This document shows positions 21,626-31,664 of a stretch of DNA of 64,000 nt, piece by piece. Below the pieces are notes generated by a model. It saw only the letters and a program-made list of their open reading frames with translations, searched no databases and was not told the origin of the DNA. Made by a program: the position numbers and the translations under genes. Source of the stretch: Lucinisca nassula (Eukaryota > Mollusca > Bivalvia > Lucinida > Lucinidae); NCBI GenBank assembly GCA_963580285.1, contig OY757025.1:120253223-120317222 (forward strand). The letters run 5' to 3'. The first letter of the stretch is position 1. Each line of letters starts with the position of its first letter.

Positions 21626-21684
21626 ATAAATACTGATTAAATAGTAAAACTGCGCCCCATACAGTTGTGGTACCGCGGAGATAT

Positions 21685-21960
21685 TTTTCGTTTGTTTGAT
21701 TTGAGGTTTAACGTTCCGGTCAACACTGTATAGGTCAATTTTGAGACGTTGCTTCCAATTTCGTGGGACATTTACCTGACATTGAGACGAAATGACACCT
21801 CAAGCCCTATCGACCTATGAAACCAATGGAGTCTATAGGCATGGACTCGCATCGCTTTGCCTGGGCAAGCTTGGATCCTCTAAGCGGTTTACCAGTACTC
21901 GTGTGCGGTCGGTTTCAGCTCTGCGTGGAAGCATCATGCAGCCCTTATATTTGATAAAAT
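21685..21960 (-). repeat. S1 retroposon
   Basis: Tail TTTGATTTGAGGTTTAACGT, then GAGACGTTGCTTCCAATTTC, GACATTGAGACGAAATGAC and head TGCGTGGAAGCATCATGCAG. It begins 13 bp after the right inverted end of the GATATC element. Confidence 0.75.
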
Positions 21961-22104
21961 CACTCAAGCACTGTACTAACTGCATCTTTGTTGTCCATAA
22001 ATGCCAAAACTGATTTTCTTATGACGTTGCTGAGTTACGGCGGTGTATCGATATGTTTTACCTGCCACACTTTTTGCACACATTTCAGAAATGAATTTTA
22101 TTTT

Positions 22105-22225
22105 TCTGCTGTTCACGAAAGCATGAACGCAGTGGGTCGTTAACAGGAAAATGAACCCCGGTTCATGTACACTTTGCTAGTGACCCGCTGTCGTTCATAC
22201 TTTCATGAAAAACAGAATAATTAAG
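22105..22225. repeat. Imperfect hairpin repeat
   Basis: TTTTTCTGCTGTTCACGAAA, GCATGAACGCAGTGGGTC is matched by GACCCGCTGTCGTTCATAC, TTTCATGAAAAACAG in inverse. It is probably a small inverted-repeat transposon; its wider ends (to about 22440) are unclear. Confidence 0.55.
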
Positions 22226-22510
22226 TTTTAATTTTTATATATTTACATTCTTTTCCACTCACCACTGGTCGAATAAACAATGCTTACAAGGCAACTTTTA
22301 AAGCTATAAAACATTTACACGCTGTTTTTCAACAAAGAGTGGAACAGCGTTGACGTCACCAACCCCCGTAGACAACCATGGTTTAGACTGACGTAACTGG
22401 AAATCATGTTCATGGAAGTATGAACTACAATGTTTTCTATAGGTTTACATTAGACTTTACAATGGAAAGGTAAATATAAAACAATGACCAAGGATAAGGA
22501 CCAACCAACT

Positions 22511-22793
22511 CATTAGGAAAACATGTCCGTAAGAAATATAAATGGCGTCCAACATGGTGTCAGAAAATGATAAATAATGGGTAAAAATTACAACAACTTT
22601 GTTATTTCTGCTTTCAACATAGATTGTGGGTGCTCGTTAGAACCGCCTCAATGAGGCGGTTCTAACGAGTACCCACAATCTATGTTTTTGAGCAAAAATA
22701 AGGCAGATAATGTATACCCCCGTAAACCCCACTTTTCTCTATATAAAGTGGGGTTTAGGGGGGTATTCGTTTCACGGATATGTTATCGTGATG
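22511..22793. mobile_element. M2 hairpin MITE (inverted)
   Basis: The ends are CATTAGGAAAACATGTCCG and CGGATATGTTATCGTGATG. The core is at about 22627-22676 with loop AATG. Its left-arm sequence closely matches the 15006 copy. Confidence 0.87.
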
Positions 22794-22952
22794 TTTTGGA
22801 GCTATGTACGGTTCGCGACCAACAAAAAACAGAGATTTTCTAAGAACATTGTATTGTCCAATAACTAGTTTTTTCTCAAGAACCGATAAAAAGTCAGCTT
22901 CGTACTGGAACACACAGCATTGCGGACCGTGCAACGGGGAATTTGGATGATT

Positions 22953-23232
22953 CATCACGTGAACAAGTCCGTGAAATATATACCCCCTTACACCCCAATT
23001 TATATAGAGAAAACTGGGGTTTACGGGGGTGTACATTATTTTTCTTATTTTTGCTCCAAGACATAGGTTGTGGGTACTCGTTAGAACCGCCTCAATGAGG
23101 CGGTTCTAACGAGCACCCACAACCTATGTTTGCAGTATTAATTAGAAAAATATCACGGATTTTCATGAGAAAAATGGTCATTTTGGAGATGTGAAAAAAT
23201 ACACTATGTCGCACGGGAGTGTTATCGTAATG
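22953..23232. mobile_element. M2 hairpin MITE
   Basis: The ends are CATCACGTGAACAAGTCCG and GCACGGGAGTGTTATCGTAA then TG. The core is at about 23070-23120. Together with 22511-22793 it makes an opposed pair 160 bp apart. Confidence 0.87.
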
Positions 23233-23403
23233 AAAAGAGTTGCACCTACGTGCAGCGCGTATTTCATCTATACACCCTTTACCACCAGTAAAGCGGGTGT
23301 CATCTCAAAATCAAAAGAAAGAAAAAAAAACGAAAGAAAAAATCAAATACGAGTATCTATTGTCAGTCTGCATAATATGAATAAAGTCGTTTTCTGAAAG
23401 TTT

Positions 23404-24025
23404 CATTACAAAGACGCGCCTATATAATTATGTCCCCTTGAACCCCGCTTTTATATAGTAAAAGTAGGGTTTACCAGGGTAAACGCTGTTTGTCTTATCT
23501 CTGCTCTAAAATATATATTGTGGGTATTCGTTGAGGCGGTTCTAACGAGTATCCAGAATCTATATTTTGAACAGAAATAAGAAAAATATCACAATTTTTC
23601 ATCTTAACATTTTAGTTTTTCGGCGGTAAAGTATACAATGTACAGTCGAACTTCGATGGCTCGAACCCCTTTGGGACCATGACAATTTGTTCGAGACAGC
23701 GGTAGTTCGAGTCACTGAGGGTTACTATTAGTGCCATACCAGGAGGCATAATGGAGATAACTGTGGATATCTTTTCGGTGTTCTGTATTATAAATGTATG
23801 TTGTGTGTACTCATTAGAATCGCCCCATCGAGGCGATTCTAATGAGTACACACAGCATACATTTTTAAGATAAATGAAGAAAATCTTCCTAAATTACCCT
23901 TATATCGTATTTGGAGGAATTCCCTGCGGACTCAAATGCGGGTTCGACTCATCCATGGTAAACGAGCCATCGAAGTTCGGGCCATTGAAGTTTTACTGTA
24001 TTTGTATAGGCGTGTTTTCGTAATG
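23404..24025. mobile_element. M1 MITE with a broken core and a nested M3
   Basis: The ends are CATTACAAAGACGCGCC and GGCGTGTTTTCGTAATG. The left core arm is mostly deleted (GTATTCGTT joins directly to GAGGCGGTTC). A complete M3 element lies inside at 23643-23998, splitting the CAATGTATTTGTATAGG stretch exactly at its TA. Confidence 0.88.
23643..23998. mobile_element. M3 MITE nested in M1, TA duplication
   Basis: The ends are CAGTCGAACTTCGATGGCTC and the inverse of CAGTAAAACTTCAATGGCCC. TA flanks it at 23641-23642 and 23999-24000. The core is at about 23808-23851. The host sequence proves the duplication because other M1 copies have a single TA there. Confidence 0.92.
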
Positions 24026-24549
24026 GTTCTAAGACTTACATCGTGGACTTTCTCTTTACAATTTGGAAACACTAGTAGGCCTGTGTGATGAGAGTGGTTC
24101 TTACTGAGGTCTAAAGTAACATTAAATGTTGCTATTGGTGAATTTTGAATACATAATAGAAGTTTTAAACATCGGTAAGAATGAATAACAGTAACATTTT
24201 TAAATATTAACATAAAAACATATACAAATAAATTTTGTTTGGTTTAAAAATTTGTATCAGTTTGAGGTAAGTGTATTTTTATTGATTTTGAATTTTGAGT
24301 TTACTTTTTACAGCTTTCATCCAAGATTTGTCATGTACTTCATGCCATTAATTTAATTGTGTTACAACGGCAGCTTACGCAGCTTATAAGTATCCCAAAA
24401 TATATTAAAAAATAACTGAATTTTATCATATAACACCGCTGTTATTTTGCGGATAGCATCATGTCACGTTTGCGGTGTCTGATCTGGGTCTACACTGTTT
24501 GTTAATGTCCAGCATATGGGAAGAAGGGTATATATTGGTTAACTAGTTA
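24026..24549. other. AT-rich sequence with a family G remnant
   Basis: No gene recognised. GGTGTCTGATCTGGGTCTAC and ACTGTTTGTTAATGTCCAGC at 24474-24515 are a truncated family G arm ending in GGTTAACT. Confidence 0.5.
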
Positions 24550-24897
24550 CAGTAGAACTTCGATGGCTCGAACACCGCTGGCTCGTTTACCATGGCTGAG
24601 TCGAACCCATTCTTGAGCCCCTAGCGAAATCCTCTACATAAGAAATAGTGGGGTATAATTAAGGAGATTTAAGTCTTTAATCTTGCAAATGTAAGCTGTA
24701 TGTACTCATTAGAATCGCCTCGATGAGGCGATTCTAATGAGTAAACACAGCATACATTTTTCATTATAGAACACTGAAAAGATGTCCTAAAGTATGTCGT
24801 TATGCCTCCTGGCAGTAGCCCGCAGTGGCTCGAACTACCCCTGTCTCGAACAGAATTTCGTGGTCCCAAAGGTGTTCGAGCCATCGAAGTTCGACTG
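24550..24897. mobile_element. M3 MITE just upstream of CNB gene exon 1
   Basis: The ends are CAGTAGAACTTCGATGGCTC and the inverse of CAGTCGAACTTCGATGGCTC, flanked by TA. The core is at about 24703-24746 with one arm change (GTAAACAC). The right end lies 69 bp before the exon 1 ATG, so it probably falls in the promoter or 5' UTR. Confidence 0.88.
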
Positions 24898-24966
24898 TAA
24901 ACTACAGTTCATGATCACTTTTCCAGCGTACACCCCACCAGTGCTGCCAGTGTTCTGATTTAAACA

Positions 24967-25096
24967 ATGTCTCGAAAACTTCGAAATTTCGTCCAGCTGA
25001 TCAGCAAAGATAAAAGTTCAAGATCGGAATCAGAAATGGCGGGTTTTGTCCCCTGGCTTCGACGTCGTAGTGCACTACTGAAGAATCTGGAAGCAA
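24967..25096 (+). CDS. CNB-domain protein (CNBD2-like), exon 1
   Basis: Putative first coding exon of a cyclic nucleotide-binding-domain protein (residues 1-43 plus one base). The ATG has A at -3, and an in-frame TAA two codons upstream supports it as the start unless the exon begins at the internal acceptor-like CAG near 24996. The peptide is basic (MSRKLRNF, WLRRRSALLKNLEA); its end forms the helix leading into the first CNB domain. The donor GTAAGT at 25097 is consensus, phase 1, and reads directly into exon 2 (AGT, Ser). An M3 MITE ends 69 bp upstream and a GATATC element starts about 20 bp inside the intron. No TATA box or other promoter is evident. The CNBD2-like name rests on the two tandem CNB domains without transmembrane segments. 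Confidence 0.7.
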
Positions 25097-25117
25097 GTAA
25101 GTATTTTAATATGTTCT

Positions 25118-25518
25118 TAAGTATGAGGTGCCGTTTTACTATAAATCCCCTATTTTGTGATACCACTAAATCGCTTTAGTGATATCACTAAATATAGATT
25201 AATTTGCAATATCACAAAATCGAATTAGTGATATCACAAAATCGATTAAGTGATATCACTGATCGATTTTGTGATATCACTAATGCGATTTTGTGATAAT
25301 ACTAAATAGACATGATTAAATGATATAACAAAATCGAATTAGTGATATCACAAAATCGATAAAGTGACATCACGAAATGGATTTTGTAATATCACAAAAT
25401 AATTAGTGATATCACAAAATAATAAGTGATATCACAAAATCGATTAATTGACATCACTAAATCGATTTTATGACGTTACAAAATAGGGGATTTATAGTAA
25501 AACAGCACCTCATACTTA
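25118..25518. mobile_element. Inverted-end element filled with GATATC palindromic monomers
   Basis: Inverted ends of about 42 bp (AAGTATGAGGTGCCGTTTTA, CTATAAATCCCCTATTTTGT on the left, the inverse on the right) enclose about 14 monomers of the form TTAGTGATATCAC, TAAATCG. The ends match those at 19465-21672 at GTATG, GGTGCCGTTT and ACTAT. The monomer has the same length and GATATC centre but different flanking letters. It lies at the start of intron 1. Confidence 0.8.
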
Positions 25519-25759
25519 TGGCATCATTTGATTTGGGGCCAGCCAGTGAAATTAGGAACCCTAATAGTCCAAATATACATAATTAAGTTCATAAGCCTCC
25601 GCTGGGAAGCGGTTAAGGAGGGTCGCGCATAACTGACTCTGCCGTAATCAAGTTCGAATTTTTACCTCAAAATAATTTTAGTTTGTATTTTGTTTTTAAA
25701 GTGTTTTATGAAGTTTTTGTAACATTTAATAACCATTATCCGTTTGTTTTTTGTTGTAA

Positions 25760-26038
25760 CATCACGTGAACAAGTCCGTGAAATGAAGACCCCCTTCCAC
25801 CCCACTTTATACAGAGAAAACTGGGGTTTACGGGGGTAAACATTATTTTTCTTATTTTTACTCCAAGATATAGGTTTTGGGTACTCGTTAGAACCGCCTC
25901 GACGAGGCGGTTCTAACGAGCACCACCAACCTATGTTTGCAGTATAAATAAGAAAAATATCATGGAATTTCTTCAGAAGAGCAGCCATTTTGTAGATGTG
26001 AAAAATGCATTATGTCGCACGGGTGTGTTAGCGTAATG
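25760..26038. mobile_element. M2 hairpin MITE
   Basis: The ends are CATCACGTGAACAAGTCCG and GCACGGGTGTGTTAGCGTAA then TG. The core is at about 25880-25922 with loop GAC (GCCTCGACGAGGC), one of the most perfect stems in the window. Confidence 0.88.
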
Positions 26039-26372
26039 AAATATTTTGCGACTTCATAGACTACTTTCCGGTCTAGTTCGCATGGCTGTAAGCACATGAA
26101 AATTAAGTGATAAATAGACTAACCCTGTATTTTTCCAGCTACTGATTTGTTTCCTCCGCTTGCAGCCCATCAGCTTTCCACGGCAAATCTGAACTCTGTT
26201 TAACGCAAGACGTTTACTTTATTTTTCCATTGGTGTCAAAAATAAGCCTTGAAAAGTCTGCCACTGCACATATTCCATGGCCATACTTTGTCAATACAAA
26301 CAAAACAATGACTCAATAGTGACGTTTACTTTAGTTTGCGTGACGTCATATGATTGAAAAAAAAAACAATAA
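26039..26372. other. Intron sequence without recognised features
   Basis: No ORF or repeat family recognised. A short poly-A run precedes the SINE. Confidence 0.5.
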
Positions 26373-26689
26373 GGAGCGTGATAGCTCAGTGGTTAGTGCA
26401 CTTGCCTCTGATGCTAGAGATCCCGGGTTCGATCCCCAGAAGCGGCGATAAAATTTCTGTGTCCGAACACGCTCTGGGACAGTGGCATCATTTGCAGGGA
26501 TGAATGTCATAAAGTGCACCGTCCTTCGGATCGGGACGTTAACTGGAGGCCCCCTGTGCAGAGAGAACCATCCCCTGTGCATGTTAATGATCCTTACATG
26601 ATTACTGTGTTGGTATTCATCCTGCAAAACCTGGAGTGTATGCAATGTACACCTATGGTAATGGTCAAATGTGACCTACGTAGTATCAG
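26373..26689 (+). mobile_element. tRNA-derived SINE (S5)
   Basis: The head GCGTGATAGCTCAGTGGTTA has an A box (TAGCTCAGTGGTTAGTGC) and a B box (GGTTCGATCCC, about 26427). The body includes TTTGCAGGGATGAATG, TCGGATCGGGACGTTAACTG and TTACTGTGTTGGTATTCATC. A second copy lies at 29571-29885. Confidence 0.85.
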
Positions 26690-26691
26690 TT

Positions 26692-26957
26692 TTGTTTGAT
26701 ATGAAGTTTTACGTCCCCGTCAACACTGTAAAGGTCATTTGGAGACGTTGCTTCCAATTCTGTGGGACTTTTACCCGACATTGAGATGAAATGACATATC
26801 AAGCTCTGTCGCCCAATAGGGTTTATAAGCATGCTTAGATCCTCTAAGCCGTTTACCAGTATTCGTGTGCGGGTCGGTTTCAGCTCTGCGTGGAAGCATC
26901 ATGCAACCCATCTATTTCTTCAAGCCCCGATGGGCGGTGGGCTAACGCAGTATCAGT
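26692..26957 (-). repeat. S1 retroposon
   Basis: Tail GATATGAAGTTTTACGTCCC, GAGACGTTGCTTCCAATTCT, GACATTGAGATGAAATGAC, head GTGGAAGCATCATGCAACCC and CCCCGATGGGCGGTGGGC. It directly abuts the S5 SINE. Confidence 0.75.
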
Positions 26958-27172
26958 AGATAGATAGATAGAAAAAAAAACACTGCCATATTTATCCACC
27001 TAGTTATTGGTATGAACTAAAAGAGCAGACACAAGTGTAATGCCTGGCAGCGCACATTACTCTGTTAATAATCAGTCGCAGTCTCAGTTTCAATTTCTGT
27101 TAACCCACCTCAGTGAACAAATAGCCACCCACATTTAGGATCTAAGACTCAACAGGTCCGTGCGCATGGGCG

Positions 27173-27174
<2 letters not shown>

Positions 27175-27258
<84 letters not shown>
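27175..27258. repeat. (GA)n microsatellite
   Basis: About 42 GA units, uninterrupted. Confidence 0.98.
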
Positions 27259-27259
<1 letters not shown>

Positions 27260-27359
27260 CAAAATCGAGGCTCGAACTGTGGAATCGAGGAGGGAGAATT
27301 GCATCAGTGTGCTTTGTCGTCCCAAATACTTCTCATTGTTAGTCTGTACAGTACATGAT

Positions 27360-27425
27360 AGCCGCCCCCGCCGATCTGGGATTGAAGAAAAAGATTGTGC
27401 TGCATGATTTTTCCATGTAGAGCTG
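27360..27425 (+). repeat. S1 head fragment
   Basis: GCCGCCCCCGCCGATCTGGG, ATTGTGCTGCATG and TGTAGAGCTGAAACGA. It is truncated. Confidence 0.5.
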
Positions 27426-27429
27426 AAAC

Positions 27430-27763
27430 GAATCGAACAAAATTAAGAGTATCCAGATACTTTCTTTGAGTGATTCATCTATGATTACAAAGGCCTCCAG
27501 AGCGGAACTCGCATGACAAGACGTAAAGCACAATAATGGAATGTATTTGACTGAGAAAAGCGTCTTGAGGAACACCGACATTCATTTCGAATTCTTCAAT
27601 GTAACCGACACAAACAAGGACACGTCTCCGCGCATTAGCAGACATCCAATGGACCAGTCGAACATTCCACTCCTCCACTTCAAATTTTCTCTGTGCCTCC
27701 TAAATGACTTCCCGAGACACTCAACCAAATGCCGTATCAAGATCCACCAAAGCCACTATGTGG
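27430..27763. other. Intron sequence, possible decayed retroelement
   Basis: Reverse-strand fragments such as VSVGYIEEFEMN- and WSIGCPLMRGDVSLF-like text hint at a decayed LINE RT end (the CATCCAATGGACCAGTCGAA stretch). It has no diagnostic motif, so I leave it unassigned. Confidence 0.3.
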
Positions 27764-27905
27764 GAATGTAACTGCCATTTTGGCTTTCCGCTTGTGTTGT
27801 TTCCATTACGGTCTAGTTATTTCATGTTCGTGGTTCTTTCCCTTTGTTGTCTCTGATCGGAGGTGTTGGGTAATTGTATCGATTCATGACCATTGCCTTC
27901 ACCGG
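27764..27905 (+). mobile_element. Penelope-like 3' end fragment
   Basis: TTTGGCTTTCCGCTTGTGTT, CTTTCCCTTTGTTGTCTCTG and TGTATCGATTCATGACCATT match the family 3' UTR. Confidence 0.65.
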
Positions 27906-29110
27906 AAAGTAAATGGATAACTTATCGCACCTCCCTTTCACAGTTTGCATAAACAGGCAATAGATAATTAAATAGCGTTTCCGGACAATATGGCATGAAA
28001 AAAAAAAATTGTAAAAATTATAGAGAAAAATTAACTACATGTAGTAGTTTTTTCTACTTTCCCTATAACGTTGGCAGGAACTGAAACGGGAAAAAGGAAA
28101 TTTGTATATTCTTTTGCATCAGCATATGGATTTTTTTTTTTTTTTTTTTTTTTATCAATTTCAACCCATTTCGTTAGGGGGTGGGGTAATAAATTGGCAA
28201 AAAAGAAAGATAAAAATGTACAATAATGTTTCCAAGGTAAATTAATAACATATATCGGACATTGTTTGAACGTCTGCGACAATGTTAATGGCTTCATATC
28301 TTTTAAACATGAACAAATCGACAATATGGCAATATGATAACATGGATTTTTTTACCAGAAAAATCAATTTTTCACACCATAAAAATTATAAATGAAATTG
28401 TGTTTCATTTAAAATGAAATACTTTGATACATATCACATTAAGGAAGTTAAAGGAGGTGCAATAATAAAGGTATAATCCTTGTTCTTGTCATTTAAACAA
28501 TATGTTAATGCATTTTAGCCATTTTTATTGGGGGTGGGGTAACTTTTTCTGCATTAATTCTTCCAGATGCCTGGTGACATGGTCAAATTTCACGCCTATT
28601 TCGTGTATCTAATATTATTACACAATATATGTGAAAATAAGAAAATTCTAAAGACGAAAAATGCATTCTTTTATCAAATATAGTGAAAATTGCATATCAA
28701 AACAGCAAAAAATGCAGGAAAAGCCATTTGTAAATAGGTGTTTCGACAAAAACCCGTGATAGAGTTTGTCTTTCGCAAACATGACATTATCCTGCATTGT
28801 GTTTTTAACCAAACTGGGAAATATTGTTTTAAACAATTGTTATCGGCAATCTGTCAATGACTGGGATAATTATTCAAACATTCGATAATTTAGAAAACAG
28901 TACCCATCTTTAAGGCTAAAAAGCTTGAAAAAAGCATGGTATGCCTATATGTTTATACCGGCAAACGAATGCAGAGATTTCAAGCTACAAAATACAAGCA
29001 AATAAAAAAAAATCTAAAGACAAATGAATTACTCCCCACCCTCCTTAATAAACCAAGGATCATAATTTTGATTCTGGGCTTCTCCCGACTGTCGTATCCA
29101 TAACTCATTT
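27906..29110. other. Repeat-poor AT-rich intron stretch
   Basis: A long part of intron 1 with no ORF, no hairpin element and no family recognised apart from poly-A/T runs (28131-28153). It may be the least disturbed intron sequence in the window. Confidence 0.5.
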
Positions 29111-29112
29111 TT

Positions 29113-29253
29113 GATTTTTATTTCCGCTATTGATGTTTCCATTAGCGTCTAGTTGTTTCATGTTTGTGTTTCTTTCCCTTTGGTGTCACGGATGGGAGCT
29201 GTGGATTAATTGCATCGATTCCTAATAATTGCCTTCACGTCTATTTTTTAAAC
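29113..29253 (+). mobile_element. Penelope-like 3' end fragment
   Basis: TTTCCGCTATTGATGTTTCC, CTTTCCCTTTGGTGTCACGG and TTGCATCGATTCCTAATAAT; truncated at its left. Confidence 0.7.
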
Positions 29254-29309
29254 TGTGGTTCCGTCTCCGTATGACCTTAGTTGTTGGTGGGTCGTAAAAC
29301 TAAAACACA

Positions 29310-29520
29310 CACAAATTGTGTTGGAGACGGCGAGAGTTGTAGGTTCTGAGGATGGATTATAACGTAATGCCTGGAGTCGTAATGGGGATACTGTTTGAAT
29401 ATCCGTTCAATCTTCTATAAATATCAATTTTTTGTTTGTACTCATTAGAATCGCCTCATTGAGGCGATTCTAATGAGTACAAATAACATATTTCCTCGTG
29501 AAAATTAGAAAACACATCGC
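29310..29520. mobile_element. Decayed M3-type MITE with intact core
   Basis: The outer parts are barely recognisable (AATGCCTGGAGTCGTAATGG resembles the M3 GGAGGCATAACG block), yet the core at about 29437-29480 is perfect: GTACTCATTAGAATCGCCTC, ATT, inverse. Confidence 0.65.
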
Positions 29521-29570
29521 ACTATATCATCCAGTGACATGAATCTGGATCTATGGAACGAATACCCTAC

Positions 29571-29885
29571 GGATGCGTGATAGCTCACCGGTTAGTGCAC
29601 TTGCCTCTGATGCTAGAGGCCCCCATTTCGATCCCCGGCAACGCTCCATTGGCATAATTTGCAGGGATGAATTCCTAAATTGCGCCGTTATTCGGATCGG
29701 GACGTTAACTGGAGTCCCCCCCCCCCACACACACACACTCTCACACACACACAACCCCCCCCCCCCCCCCCTCCCCCGTGCAGGGAGAGTCATGCCTTAT
29801 GCAGGTTAAAGACACCTGCTGTAATGACAGGATTACTGTGTAGGTTTTCATCCTGCGAATCTGGAGGGTATATAATTTACATCGT
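29571..29885 (+). mobile_element. tRNA-derived SINE (S5) with C/CA expansion
   Basis: The head GCGTGATAGCTCACCGGTTA and the body match the 26373 copy. The segment after GGGACGTTAACTGGAG has expanded into C runs and a CACACA tract (29716-29775). Confidence 0.8.
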
Positions 29886-30019
29886 CTGATGTCCGATTCA
29901 AGAATCACTGAACGTGGTGATCATCTATTCAGATCAGAACTTGCGATTTCTTTCTTTGAAGTTCTAATGAGATTCAATTTAATGAGGCCTGCTCAAAATA
30001 GATTAATATACATTCTTCC

Positions 30020-30772
30020 GAAATTCGAGGGTTTCCCTTCCACAATTCGTGGGTTTCCCTTCCACAATTCGAGGGTTTCCCTTCCATAATTCGTGGGTTT
30101 CCCTTCCACAATTCGTGGGTTTCCCTTCCACAATTCGAGGGTTTCCCTTCCTAAATTCGTGGGTTTCCCTTCCACAATTCGAAGGTTTTCCTTCCACAAT
30201 TCGAGGGTTTCCCTTCCACAATTCGTGGGTTTCCCTTCCACAATTCGAGGGTATCCCTTCCACAATTCGTGGGTTTCCCTTCCACAATTCGAGGGTTTCC
30301 CTTCCACAATTCGTGGGTTTCCCTTCCACAATTCGAGGGTTTCCCTTCCACAATCCGAGGGTTTCCCTTCCACAATTCGAGGGTTTCCCTTCCACAATTC
30401 GTGGGTTTCCCTTCCACAATTCGTCGGTTTCCCTTCCACAATTCGTCGGTTTCCCTTCCACAATTGTTGGGTTTCCCTTCCTCAATTAGAGGGTTTCCTT
30501 CCACAATTCGTGGGTTTCCCTTCCACAATTCGAGGGTTTCCCTTCCACAATTCGAGGGTTTCCCTTCCACAATTCGTGGGTTTCCCTTCCACAATTCGTG
30601 GGTTTCCCTTCCACAATTCGAGGATTTCCCTTCCACAATTCGAGGGTTTCCCTTCCACAATTCGAGGGTTTCATTTCCACAATTCGTGGGTTTCCCTTCC
30701 ACAATTCGAGGGTTTCCCTTCCACAATTCGAGGGTTTCCCTTCCACAATTCGTGGGTTTCCCTTCTTCCTCA
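30020..30772. repeat. 22-bp minisatellite, about 34 copies
   Basis: The unit is TTTCCCTTCCACAATTCGWG, GG (22 bp). Most variation is a single A/T alternation giving GAGGG or GTGGG; a few units have one- or two-base changes or lack a base (about 30497). Because 22 is not a multiple of 3 and the unit lacks stop codons in most frames, long open frames run on both strands. They are artefacts of repetition, not genes. Confidence 0.97.
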
Positions 30773-30809
30773 GTGTGATATTGTGTATTCTTTTTTATCT
30801 ATGAAATGA

Positions 30810-30962
30810 CTATTTTTCCGAATTTGTGATATTTTTCTTAAGTTTACTCCAAACATAGTTTGTAGATGCTCTTTAGAGCCGCCTCAAGGATAATAATCTA
30901 TACCCCCGTAAACCCCAGTTTTCTCTTCATAAAGTGGGGTTTAGGGGGTGTTTATTCATGCC
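30810..30962. mobile_element. Truncated M2 MITE
   Basis: ATTTTTCTTAAGTTTACTCC, a left core arm only (GCTCTTTAGAGCCGCCTCAA), then CCCCCGTAAACCCCAGTTTT and AAGTGGGGTTTAGGGGGTG. The right core arm is deleted. Confidence 0.7.
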
Positions 30963-31454
30963 GTTATATTACTCTTTATATACTGCATAATATTGAAGAT
31001 GTCCTCCTGTGTTTGAGACGTCCAGCTCGTGGTATCGCCAAGGCTTTGACGCCACGCAATTGCACGGTGTTTTGAAGTCGTGATGTCATGACATCATGGA
31101 ACAGGGAAGCAATATTGGAATGAAGTGTCCATTTGATCCTCAAGAAGAAGGTAAAACCTTCGAAATTTTGGAAAGATTTGGAAAAAAAAAAGTTTTATAT
31201 TTTATTATTTCCCTTCGGAAAAAAAATCTACAAGTGGATGAATATTGATGGTTTCATTTTAGGTGACATAAATGCTATCCATTATGGGAACAGCTGTTTC
31301 TTGATCAGATTCCAACTAACCCAGTAGTTGTAAAATGAAAAACTTGACTCATAAGACAGATAATAAACATTGTAACACGTTGGTGTGGCTGTCTCATCTG
31401 AAAATGTCGTCTGCTTATGTCGTCTGCTGAATTATTTTGCAAAGTTTTTAAAAA
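30963..31454. other. Intron sequence without recognised features
   Basis: No ORF with known motifs and no family identified. Confidence 0.45.
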
Positions 31455-31664
31455 TAGTGGCAAAATAGGCAAACAGTGTGAGCCCAGATCAGACTGCTCC
31501 TACAGGAGCAGTCTGATCTGGGTTCACAGTCTGATCTGGGTCCACACTGCTTCCTACAGGAGCAGTCTGATATGGTCCACACTGTTTCTTACAGGAGTAG
31601 TCTGATATGGGTCCAAACTGTTTCTTACAGGAGCAGTCTGATCTGGGTCCACACTGGACAAGTC
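31455..31664. repeat. Expanded family G hairpin arms
   Basis: Four to five alternating copies of AGACTGCTCCTACAGGAGCA, GTCTGATCTGGGTCCACACT and GTTTCTTACAGGAG make an array of nested inverted repeats, unlike the single stem of other family G copies. Confidence 0.75.

Larger units (their letters stand above)
19465..21672. mobile_element. Large inverted-end element with two GATATC monomer arrays
   Basis: The left end GTATGGGGTGCCGTTTAACT and ATTTAATC, then GTATTTATAGATATCCATAA, is repeated in inverse at the right end (21610-21672), giving imperfect terminal inverted repeats of about 45 bp. Just inside each end is an array of about 21-bp palindromic monomers (19500-19862 and 21190-21625). Between them lie a mixed-coding island, a family B MITE and an S1 copy holding an S3 SINE. 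It could be one element swollen by insertions or two facing halves. See the related unit at 25118-25518. Confidence 0.6.

Noticed and set aside
22755..23036. 93-codon minus ORF and similar ORFs sharing LEPPRRGGSNEYP or SLESPHRGDSNEYTQ peptides
   Set aside because: These peptides are translations of the shared palindromic MITE core, which explains their recurrence; they are not a protein family.
26373..26450. Possible tRNA gene
   Set aside because: Head of a SINE; the same head and body recur at 29571-29885.
29993..30809. Six long overlapping ORFs up to 238 codons on both strands
   Set aside because: All are translations of the 22-bp minisatellite, whose period is not a multiple of 3 and which lacks stops; no non-repetitive protein sequence is present.
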